Below are positions 1-5,761 of a stretch of DNA of 24,087 nt, one piece after another. The notes below the pieces were generated by a model. It was not told the DNA's origin and did no database searches. It saw nothing but the letters and a program-made list of their open reading frames with translations. The stretch comes from a virus: IMG/VR virus record IMGVR_UViG_3300020202_001056, positions 1 through 24,087 of that record. The stretch is one strand, 5' to 3'. How positions within the stretch are numbered: the stretch's first letter is position 1; each line of letters begins with the position of its first letter. The position numbers and the translations under genes were made by a program.

Positions 1-127
1 AATAATTAGAAGCGGACCGGTCCAATCCCACCGCTTTCTTTTGTTCGTCCGAAATTTTGATCTCGGGGAGACGAACTAAACCGAAGTTTTTGATTTCGTA
101 TTTAGTAAATTGGTCTGAGAAATTCAT
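1..127 (-). CDS. Probable DNA polymerase III alpha (DnaE-like) catalytic chain, N-terminus only
   Basis: An ATG at 125-127 opens a frame that runs off the left edge; 42 residues are visible, beginning MNFSDQFTKYEIKNFG and continuing VRLPEIKISDEQKK. I infer the start of a C-family polymerase palm region. In DnaE proteins the segment just after the PHP domain has the same pattern: an LP-x-F/I stretch followed by a charged linker that leads into a helix. The upstream genes encode a PHP-like domain and a proofreading exonuclease, which supports a polymerase here. The leader (128-148) has no clear Shine-Dalgarno sequence. No catalytic residue is visible in this fragment, so the assignment rests mainly on context. 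Confidence 0.5.
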   Translation of the reverse strand, partial: MNFSDQFTKYEIKNFGLVRLPEIKISDEQKKAVGLDRSASNY

Positions 128-148
128 TTTATATCAATGTTTAAATTC

Positions 149-433
149 TTAAATTTTTCTATTTTCCGCGCGAACTTCGGGAAGCTGTTTAGGATTCGGT
201 ATAAAAGCTTGCGCTACAAGACGATGAACATAATAACAACAATCAATACTTTTTTGTTTTAAATGAATTTGGAGATAACCTCCGCTATGATTATTAAACT
301 TTAGTATTTGTCCTTTTAGTCTAGCTGGAAAACCTCTGCGTATTACAACTCTATCTAATGAACGAACGTTCCCGTAAGAAGATATTTGATAAAAGCCTTC
401 AAACCTAACAACGTCCTTCCAAATCTCTATCAT
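149..433 (-). pseudogene. Truncated NUMOD4-HNH homing endonuclease remnant
   Basis: This 94-residue protein begins with a typical NUMOD4 DNA-binding segment (residues 2-30, EIWKDVVRFEGFYQISSYG and then NVRSLDR). It continues to the stretch that normally precedes the HNH nuclease core (residues 69-82, VHRLVAQAFIPNP). In intact relatives the text PEVNHxDGNxxNN with the catalytic His and Asn follows. Here the frame reads LPEVRAENRKI and stops, so the nuclease centre is missing. The start ATG overlaps the exonuclease stop (ATGA at 430-433). It lies between the exonuclease and the polymerase chain, a usual place for homing genes in phage polymerases. Probably inactive as an endonuclease; it may still be translated. 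Confidence 0.75.
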
Positions 434-1065
434 ATATTTACTTCTTTAATTAACTCTTTAAAAACCTTCCAAGTTGTCAGGCAATCTATAATTCCATTGT
501 GTAACTGAGATTCTTCTACATCGATATTAAAGTCTTTAGATAGTTGTCCTAAAGAACATTTAATTTTACGAGAGTATTGAGTTAATAAAGAAAATTGCCA
601 TGCTAAAAGACTCCTTTTAGGATCGTAAGGAATGTTAAGCTTCAACGAGCGAGCTAAACACAATACATCTAAAGTTCGGGGGATAAATGAGTAATCCGGT
701 TCTTTACCGAACTGCCGCCGAAAAACTTGATGAATCATACAATCATAACCCAAATTATTATATCCGACGAATAAATATTTAGGATCGTAAAGGTATTTTT
801 CAATTTTAGATAAAACCAACTCTGCCGGAACTGATTTCGATTTGTAATGTTCAAAGTCAAATCGAGTCACTTGAGCGGCTTTAGTTGAAATACTTAAGTT
901 ATCCCACCAAGGAAAATAATCGTTTTTTTCTACAATTTCATTATTTTCTATTACCAACCACGATGCTTGCCACGGTCGGGCGGATATACAATTGAGACTC
1001 TCCGTCTCGTAATCCACCAGTACCGCATTAATTTTCTTATATCTTAATAAATCACTACCCAACAT
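430..1065 (-). CDS. DEDDh (DnaQ-like) 3'-5' exonuclease
   Basis: A 211-residue exonuclease of the DnaQ/epsilon superfamily, likely the separate proofreading subunit of the phage replicase. All three motifs are visible: Exo I as D18-x-E20 (LVDYETES), Exo II around N103-D108 (GYNNLGYD), and Exo III as H189-x4-D194 (HNGIIDCLTTW), which makes it the DEDDh type. It removes mismatched 3' nucleotides using two metal ions. It starts one base after the stop of the PHP-domain gene and shares ATGA with the HNH remnant. Its place between a PHP gene and the probable polymerase chain recalls PolC, where an exonuclease is inserted in the PHP domain. Confidence 0.85.
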   Translation of the reverse strand: MLGSDLLRYKKINAVLVDYETESLNCISARPWQASWLVIENNEIVEKNDYFPWWDNLSISTKAAQVTRFDFEHYKSKSVPAELVLSKIEKYLYDPKYLFVGYNNLGYDCMIHQVFRRQFGKEPDYSFIPRTLDVLCLARSLKLNIPYDPKRSLLAWQFSLLTQYSRKIKCSLGQLSKDFNIDVEESQLHNGIIDCLTTWKVFKELIKEVNI

Positions 1066-1066
1066 A

Positions 1067-1852
1067 TTAACCTAAATATTTGATATTTGCTTGACGACAA
1101 TACTCTTCAAAAGAGAAATCGTCCGAACAGAAAAAATCAATTCCGGGATTACGAATTGACTGTTTATCGTCGCCCATATTAAAAGCGGCGCGGGTAGAGT
1201 TAATTCTGAAGACTTGATAAGCCTTGAAATCTGCGCGGGCGTAATAATAAATTGAATGGATTGGTAGTAAAGGATAATTCTCTTTCCGCGCGAAATCAGC
1301 AACCAAATTTTTTAAAGTTTCATTGAAAGGTAATTTTTTATCCTGAATTTCTAACCAAACGGGAATATCTCCAAAATCGGGGATACAATTACCCATTTTA
1401 AAATTATTATTGTGAATGAACCCGCCGAAAAAGGGGATTGTAACGATAATATTTCGAGTGTAAAACTTTTTTAAGATATTCCAATCTAATCGGTTCTTGA
1501 TGGCATTGGAATAAAGTTTTATTAAATCGTTGCAACCGTCGGAATTTTCTGCCCATAAACTAACGTAGGATTCGGTGTTTTCTGTTTCTTTCGGGTCCCG
1601 CGCGGCGTCTTCACAGACGGTCATTTTTACACCCCAAACGAACTGATCAGCGACTTTGGGAGTGTTTTTGTAAGCGGATACGAAACCCGAATAGGTATTG
1701 TCTCGAATGAATATCTTTTTTAAGTTGTATTTTTTCGCGATCGAGAATATGGAATTGGGTCTGTTATGTTGAATTTCATCTGGTTCGTCCAGAGTTAATA
1801 TGCTCCGGCCGGAGCTGAAATGACTAGTAAAACAGGGGATTAATTCATCCAT
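1067..1852 (-). CDS. DNA polymerase III alpha PHP-domain-like protein, stand-alone
   Basis: I chose the ATG at 1850-1852 (261 residues, MDELIPCFTSHF). The longer frame to 1915 would need a TTG start and a 71-base overlap. An AAGGA lies just upstream, though very close to the ATG. The protein resembles the N-terminal PHP domain of DnaE: an opening FTSHFSSGRSILTL where DnaE has HxHSxYSLLDG, then IAKKYNLKKIFIRDNTYSGF where DnaE has ALTDHGNLFGA, then VWGVKMTVCE where DnaE has IGCEVY, then a LWAENSDGCNDLIKLYS segment. Most metal-binding His, Asp and Glu positions are replaced, so it is probably structural. Family assignment is from pattern memory, moderately sure. Confidence 0.65.
   Translation of the reverse strand: MDELIPCFTSHFSSGRSILTLDEPDEIQHNRPNSIFSIAKKYNLKKIFIRDNTYSGFVSAYKNTPKVADQFVWGVKMTVCEDAARDPKETENTESYVSLWAENSDGCNDLIKLYSNAIKNRLDWNILKKFYTRNIIVTIPFFGGFIHNNNFKMGNCIPDFGDIPVWLEIQDKKLPFNETLKNLVADFARKENYPLLPIHSIYYYARADFKAYQVFRINSTRAAFNMGDDKQSIRNPGIDFFCSDDFSFEEYCRQANIKYLG
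1802..1815. repeat. 14-base perfect palindrome
   Basis: GCTCCGGCCGGAGC lies inside the PHP-like gene, close to its start. It is GC-rich in an AT-rich region and differs from the CCGCGCGG word. It could be chance. Confidence 0.5.
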
Positions 1853-2114
1853 TTTCCTTATTTTCCACTGTTTTAGGATTAAGGCAATATAAATCGGTGA
1901 GATAAAAATCTTCAATTTCTACGTTCGTTGGTTCCAAACCCGCCCACCACCACTCGCCATTAATTTTATGTTTTTCCCACGGTTCGGTGCGTAAAATCTT
2001 TTTTTCTACTGATAAAATGTAATGAAAACTATCATCAATATAAATATCATCCGGCTCGGCGGGATGCATGGCTGCACAAAAAATTCTACCGTTTTTGCGA
2101 ATTCTGACCGCCAT
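1845..2114 (-). CDS. Small conserved phage-type protein of unknown function
   Basis: An 89-residue acidic, tryptophan-rich protein with no domain I can name. It opens MAVRIRKNGRIFCAAMHPAE, followed by DDIYIDD and FHYILSVE, and later has an EPWEKHKINGEWWWAG segment. Similar short proteins (basic start, HPAEPxDxYIDD, HYxLS, GEWWW) occur in phage replication regions as far as I recall, always without a function. It ends 8 bases inside the start of the PHP-domain gene, so the two are probably translated in a coupled way. Coding status is supported by ATG start, tight packing and this pattern. Confidence 0.65.
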   Translation of the reverse strand: MAVRIRKNGRIFCAAMHPAEPDDIYIDDSFHYILSVEKKILRTEPWEKHKINGEWWWAGLEPTNVEIEDFYLTDLYCLNPKTVENKENG

Positions 2115-2121
2115 AAAACTT

Positions 2122-2394
2122 CTATTTCTTTTCGGGAGGACTTTCCGGCGGGGGTATTTCCGGCGGCTTTTTTTTAATTTTCTTGTTTTTCTTTAAAAAG
2201 TTCTTATCATTGATATGGGCGTAAACGCTTTCAATTAACAAACCCATGATCTCAATTGATTCTTTATTTTCCAAACCAATAAAAATATCCGATTTATATT
2301 TGGTTTTTCCTTTTTGGAGTGTCAAAATTACGTAATCGACCTTCTCGTCTTCCAACTTTTCAGAAATATCCAAAATAAAATCCAGACTAGCCAT
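2122..2394 (-). CDS. Small hypothetical protein with Lys/Pro-rich tail
   Basis: A 90-residue protein I do not recognise. The first 65 residues look folded (MASLDFILDISEKLEDEKVD, then YVILTLQKGKTKY, then a helix IEIMGLLIESVYAHI). The last 25 residues are a low-complexity run of lysines and prolines ending in PPESPPEKK, probably disordered and possibly nucleic-acid or protein binding. The ATG lies 8 bases inside the end of the LAGLIDADG gene and the stop is TAG. The overlap suggests it is read from the same messenger. No membrane segment or signal peptide is visible. Confidence 0.6.
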   Translation of the reverse strand: MASLDFILDISEKLEDEKVDYVILTLQKGKTKYKSDIFIGLENKESIEIMGLLIESVYAHINDKNFLKKNKKIKKKPPEIPPPESPPEKK

Positions 2395-3304
2395 TAAGTC
2401 CCCCAGATTTTACGTTAATACGTCGCCCTAGTTTATCATACCCATTCTTCCTTTCTAAGTCAAGACTATAGTATTTATCTTTTTTTCGTGTTAAATGCCG
2501 CGTTGAATTTACGTAAAGGAAATCTTTAAAAATTTTTAGCGCATCCATTCTGAAGATTCTTAACAAAGAAATACCCGGTGAATGTTTAACATTACTTACT
2601 TTAATAGATTGTTGTTTAATGTTGGTGAGTTCAACTACTTTAGTTTTAATTCCATCGATCAAGTTTTTTGCGCCAACAATTGTAATGTATCCCCGTGTTG
2701 TTCCGGTCTCTTTACTCGCATTCGGATTAATATAAACACATCCGTTTCCATCAAAATACCCACGAATAAAATGCCGCACCAACGAATCGGAAACGATATC
2801 CGAATTTGGAAATGTTAATGTAAAAGATTTTCGGGGAATACATCCTAAATTAATTAAATCTTTACGAAGCTCCACACTAGATATTACGAAACGAATATAC
2901 GTCTCTATTTTTCCACCGTCCAAAATCTTTTCAAAAAACGTTGGAGAACCGGTATACCTAATATCTTCTTTAAATTTATTAATTAATTCAATATCTTGTA
3001 AGTTTAGACTAGTGCTAATACCTTGAGATGTGATGCCAAAATCCGCATACAAAAAACCCAACCAATAAGACTTTATATCATTATCTATTTTTTTAAAGAA
3101 ATTTATGTCAAAAGTAGTGTTTCTTAAGAAAGTTAATGCCCCTTTCTTAGTATCTATTCCCGCCCCCCTAAGAATTTCTAAGGTATTCCAATAAGAGATT
3201 TTATATCTTTGTTTTAGTTCCCGCGTCAGGACGCCGCTTTTATAATCTTCAACTAATTGCCGTTTTAGTTGAGCGTCAATTGTTTTTGTCAATATTCTTG
3301 CCAT
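2387..3304 (-). CDS. Free-standing LAGLIDADG homing endonuclease with N-terminal HTH
   Basis: A 305-residue protein with both LAGLIDADG helices in one chain. Motif 1 is at residues 80-91 (YWLGFLYADFGI, acidic residue D88) and motif 2 at about 178-190 (HFIRGYFDGNGCV, acidic residue D185). Both catalytic acids are kept, so it is probably an active single-chain DNA endonuclease that spreads its own gene. Residues 1-50 resemble a resolvase-type helix-turn-helix (LTRELKQRYKISYWNTLEIL), as in relatives that carry an extra DNA-binding domain. It sits after a 40-base AT-rich gap with no clear ribosome binding site and ends in TAG. The gene looks more AT-rich than its neighbours and has no CCGCGCGG word, fitting recent arrival. 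Confidence 0.85.
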   Translation of the reverse strand: MARILTKTIDAQLKRQLVEDYKSGVLTRELKQRYKISYWNTLEILRGAGIDTKKGALTFLRNTTFDINFFKKIDNDIKSYWLGFLYADFGITSQGISTSLNLQDIELINKFKEDIRYTGSPTFFEKILDGGKIETYIRFVISSVELRKDLINLGCIPRKSFTLTFPNSDIVSDSLVRHFIRGYFDGNGCVYINPNASKETGTTRGYITIVGAKNLIDGIKTKVVELTNIKQQSIKVSNVKHSPGISLLRIFRMDALKIFKDFLYVNSTRHLTRKKDKYYSLDLERKNGYDKLGRRINVKSGGLNG

Positions 3305-3344
3305 TTATATTATTATAACGGAATTAAAGATTTATGTAGCTTCT

Positions 3345-4130
3345 TTACTTCTGCCGCGCGGTTTTTATCCACGGTGAGAAAATCTTCTTCGGCGGTTTCA
3401 TCCCGTTTTTATAATACTCAAGTATTTTTATTATATCTTCTCGACAATAAGGAACCGAATGAATATCGATATCATTATGTCGGATATGTAATAATGTTAA
3501 ATTTTTTATCCAATATCCTTTTTCTTCTAGCATCCACGCGTAGAGGCTTAATTGTAAAGTATATTTATAAAATTGCGTAGAAAATTTATGGGACAGCGGC
3601 GGCAACATCCTATTTTTAAATATAGAATATTTTTCCAATGGCTTACCATTCGCCCAACCATTTGTCTTAAAGTCCCAGACGCCGATCGAATTATCATCTT
3701 CGAAGTATTCAACAACGTCCGTTGTTCCCGCTATTAAAAAATCTAGATTATAAAGCAATTGCTCCGAAAAGACTTTCCCCTTAAATTTAACTTTTTTCTT
3801 TAAAGCTTTAACTAATTTTTCATTATCATCTTTTAGAACTTTACCCGTTTCAATAAAATGTTCCGCCGATTTGTGAAAGGCGGTACCGAAAATACACGAA
3901 TCATCTTTTTTCTTATCCCATTCTTTCTTTAATTCTTCGGGCGGAATACCTCTTTCGGCGGCTTTCTTACGGAGAATCGAGCCGTCCGGATCAAATTTAG
4001 GTGAGAATAAAGAAATTAATTGAGAAACACTAATTAAATGTTGCCCATCTTTCGTTGTATATTTATGTTCAATGGGTTCAAAAGTGACATAATTATCATC
4101 TCCCATTAATTGTTTTTTAATAAAGTTCAT
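3345..4130 (-). CDS. PD-(D/E)XK nuclease, RecB/Cas4-like
   Basis: A 261-residue nuclease of the RecB/Cas4-like PD-(D/E)XK group, likely a DNA exonuclease in recombination, replication or host DNA breakdown. Visible motifs: H86 in GTAFHKSAEHF (motif I), D138 in IAGTTDVVEYF (motif II), D153-F-K155 in GVWDFKTN (motif III), and Q193-x3-Y197 in TLQLSLYAWML (motif IV). The order and spacing match the family well. No four-cysteine iron-sulfur cluster is seen, unlike true Cas4 or AddB. The start ATG overlaps the stop of the DUF2493 gene as ATGA. The C-terminus ends WIKTARQK, the last residues being encoded over one CCGCGCGG word. Confidence 0.8.
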   Translation of the reverse strand: MNFIKKQLMGDDNYVTFEPIEHKYTTKDGQHLISVSQLISLFSPKFDPDGSILRKKAAERGIPPEELKKEWDKKKDDSCIFGTAFHKSAEHFIETGKVLKDDNEKLVKALKKKVKFKGKVFSEQLLYNLDFLIAGTTDVVEYFEDDNSIGVWDFKTNGWANGKPLEKYSIFKNRMLPPLSHKFSTQFYKYTLQLSLYAWMLEEKGYWIKNLTLLHIRHNDIDIHSVPYCREDIIKILEYYKNGMKPPKKIFSPWIKTARQK

Positions 4131-4510
4131 TTCACAAAATCGTAAACGTGGACTTTTTTACCTAATCGTTTCGCTCTTTCGATTACATCCGTTGTGCCTT
4201 TACTCATATTAACACGCCATGCTACTAAAATATCGCAGTCTTTTGCTACTAATTCGTTCCTTCTAAACCCCGCGCCTTTGTCGGTGGAACCATCTTCCCT
4301 TCTCCACCGGGCGTAATGCGTGATTAAAGAAATACCTTTTTTTTCGCAAAACTCTCGCGCGAATTCGTCAGGTCCTTGTTTACATCCGCCGGATACAATC
4401 ATCTCGATTTTATCTTTGTTTTTATCTAACCATTGAAAAACGGCGATTCTATCCGTATACTCTCGGCTCCCGACGATAGCCACACGGTATTTTTTTTGTG
4501 GTTTTTCCAT
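4127..4510 (-). CDS. DUF2493 (YspA-type SLOG) nucleotide-binding protein
   Basis: A 127-residue single-domain Rossmann-like protein of the DUF2493/SLOG group. Visible signatures in order: VAIVGSREYTD (residues 10-20), MIVSGGCKQGPDEFARE (glycine-rich loop), GAGFRRNELV, and DILVAWRVNMSKGTTDVIE with KKVHVYDF at the end. SLOG proteins bind or process nucleotides or nucleotide-derived signals such as ADP-ribose; the function of phage copies is not established. It lies between a RecB-like nuclease (ATGA overlap) and a zinc-finger-like protein (5-base gap). Family assignment is firm; role unknown. Confidence 0.85.
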   Translation of the reverse strand: MEKPQKKYRVAIVGSREYTDRIAVFQWLDKNKDKIEMIVSGGCKQGPDEFAREFCEKKGISLITHYARWRREDGSTDKGAGFRRNELVAKDCDILVAWRVNMSKGTTDVIERAKRLGKKVHVYDFVK

Positions 4511-4515
4511 TTTAA

Positions 4516-4905
4516 TTAACTTTGTTTTTCGGTATTTTCTTCAATCTTTATAATATCCTTAGTATCTTCCAGTTTTTGGAGCGCGTAGTTTGGTTTTTCT
4601 AAGTTATAAATCCAGATCGCTTCACCAAAATCCCGACCATCCCAATCAACCAATCCCCGTATACCATTTTTAAGAGTGACTATTTTTCCAACTAAATGTT
4701 TTACATTATTTACACTAGAACAAAAGAAATTAGATTTTCGGCGTTTCTTTCGTTTCCACGGATTCGGGTTTTGTTTGCAATAGTGCGGGGTAAACCAAGT
4801 ATGATTTAAAAGAGACCATTTTCCTTTTGATAAACCCCAAACTAAACCCTTTCTGTTACAATATTTACAAACAGAATTATATACCAAACGATCGAATTTC
4901 TTCAT
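4516..4905 (-). CDS. Putative zinc-finger protein of unknown function
   Basis: A 129-residue protein with a C13-x2-C16 pair (VCKYCNRKG) and a second H41-x-C43 pair, which could form a zinc site. A very basic stretch follows (WKRKKRRKS) that could bind nucleic acid. The C-terminal part reads LVGKIVTLKNGIRGLVDWDG and looks like a small beta-barrel of the kind found in SH3-like domains; this is a guess. The CxxCxxxGLVWG...GKWxL pattern near the start is familiar from short phage and bacterial proteins of unknown role. It is 5 bases upstream of the DUF2493 gene, so co-expression is likely. Confidence 0.6.
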   Translation of the reverse strand: MKKFDRLVYNSVCKYCNRKGLVWGLSKGKWSLLNHTWFTPHYCKQNPNPWKRKKRRKSNFFCSSVNNVKHLVGKIVTLKNGIRGLVDWDGRDFGEAIWIYNLEKPNYALQKLEDTKDIIKIEENTEKQS

Positions 4906-4920
4906 AAATTCTGATTGTTT

Positions 4921-5100
4921 TTACGCATCTATTTTCTTAGTGTTCCAACGTATAATTTCCTCTTTTTCAAAGTGAAATTCCCGTTCACACTTTTCGCATT
5001 CGAATGATCCAGTGTCCGCCGGAATATCCCAACTATCAAAGTGTTCTTTTCCGCAATAAGGACAAACTAAATTTTCGGTGAGTTCGTGGTTAATTTGCAT
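4921..5100 (-). CDS. Short zinc-ribbon protein
   Basis: A 59-residue open frame, ATG at 5098-5100 and TAA at 4921-4923. It begins MQINHELTENLVCPYCGKEH and later has FECEKCEREFHFE. The two C-x2-C knuckles about 22 residues apart are the mark of a zinc ribbon. A good ribosome binding site (AAAGGAT) lies 6-8 bases before the ATG. Such short ribbons in phages often act as nucleic-acid or protein adaptors; no specific role can be read. It sits 15 bases before the next gene. Some annotation pipelines would miss it because of its length. Confidence 0.8.
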   Translation of the reverse strand: MQINHELTENLVCPYCGKEHFDSWDIPADTGSFECEKCEREFHFEKEEIIRWNTKKIDA

Positions 5101-5178
5101 ATTTTATCCTTTCTTTCATTAATAATTCATAATTTGGATTTATCTCTATTTTTAAATTATTAAAAATTGTAGAGTTTG
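5101..5178 (-). other. AT-rich gap of 78 bases, leader of the zinc-ribbon gene
   Basis: The longest gap in the window. Read on the minus strand it is almost all A and T, with the AAAGGAT ribosome binding site near its end and no GC-rich hairpin. It could hold a phage promoter, but no sigma-70 pair of boxes is convincing. Confidence 0.35.
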
Positions 5179-5382
5179 TTATGATCCATTTAAAACATCC
5201 ATCTTAACTCTTTTTACTATTTCATCAACATTAAAACCCTGTCGGGCGTAACTAATTGCAATTTTTAAAATACCAGAATATGGTATCCGCGCGGATTTAC
5301 TTATCTCAAAAAGACCTTCTCCAAGTCGATCGGGATCATCGATGTTTAAAGTTTTATTAAAAAAGAATTTAGATTGATCCAT
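5179..5382 (-). CDS. Small hypothetical protein
   Basis: A 67-residue protein without a recognisable domain. The central segment RIPYSGILKIAISYARQGFN followed by VDEIVKRVK looks helical, perhaps a small helix-turn-helix or protein-binding bundle. It starts 14 bases inside the end of the cupin gene, in another frame, and an AGGAAGAC-like purine stretch precedes the ATG. A CCGCGCGG word (5287-5294) encodes part of the SAR tripeptide. Coding status is supported by packing and the ATG; function unknown. Confidence 0.5.
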   Translation of the reverse strand: MDQSKFFFNKTLNIDDPDRLGEGLFEISKSARIPYSGILKIAISYARQGFNVDEIVKRVKMDVLNGS

Positions 5383-5761
5383 CGACTATTTGTCTTCCGT
5401 TCGTTAATGTAATTTCTTTATCTCCGATTTGTTCTTTCCAAGTTTTTGACCAAGGTCCACGCAATGTAAAAACCCATGTTGTTCCATGAGAAAATACTTG
5501 GTGGAAAGTTTCTCTTTTGGTAATTATCGGAAAAATAGAAGGCGTATAGTATTGCGTTTCGGCTCCGTTAAGATGGCGCTCTTCTAATTTTCCCTTTAGA
5601 ACCCAAGAGATACAATTGAAGGCATGATTATGAAATGCTTCACGGGTCCCGGGATCAAAACGTAGTAATGCAATAGTGAATAAAGATTTAATCTCAATCA
5701 ACCAATATCCCCAAACGTGGGATTCCGCGCCGCCGTCTTTCGATTTAGATAGTATTTTCAT
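5369..5761 (-). CDS. Cupin-fold protein
   Basis: A 130-residue single-domain beta-barrel protein when started at the ATG at 5759-5761. A longer frame to 5776 would need TTG and a larger overlap with the primase. Cupin motif 1 is seen as PGTREAFHNHAFN (H44 and H46) followed by ISWVLKGKLEERH. Motif 2 is weaker (ETFHQVFSHGTTWVF), with a His in the expected strand. The usual metal-binding Glu of motif 1 is not obvious, so metal binding may be altered. Cupins range from sugar epimerases to dioxygenases and binding proteins. Its place downstream of the primase suggests a metabolic or DNA-linked role, but this is not shown. Confidence 0.65.
   Translation of the reverse strand: MKILSKSKDGGAESHVWGYWLIEIKSLFTIALLRFDPGTREAFHNHAFNCISWVLKGKLEERHLNGAETQYYTPSIFPIITKRETFHQVFSHGTTWVFTLRGPWSKTWKEQIGDKEITLTNGRQIVDGSI

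Noticed and set aside
13-22. GGACCGGTCC palindrome at the left edge
   Set aside because: A single 10-base palindrome inside coding DNA; may be chance.
1072-1302. Minus-strand open frames in another frame of the PHP-like gene (1072), SpoU (8382), recombinase (10710) and Gmd-like (12025) genes
   Set aside because: They overlap genes with clear family motifs and have none themselves.
1731-1746. Cyanobacterial HIP1 word GCGATCGC
   Set aside because: Only a partial match (CGCGATCG) was seen; no exact iterated HIP1.
1853-1915. N-terminal extension of the PHP-like protein
   Set aside because: It would start with TTG and overlap the upstream gene by 71 bases; the extra residues do not fit the family.
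2582-2818. Plus-strand open frame inside the LAGLIDADG gene, and others at 3269, 7471, 7695, 12134, 13123, 14052, 14545 and 17352
   Set aside because: All are antisense to well-supported minus-strand genes, have no ribosome site or domain, and are low-complexity shadows.
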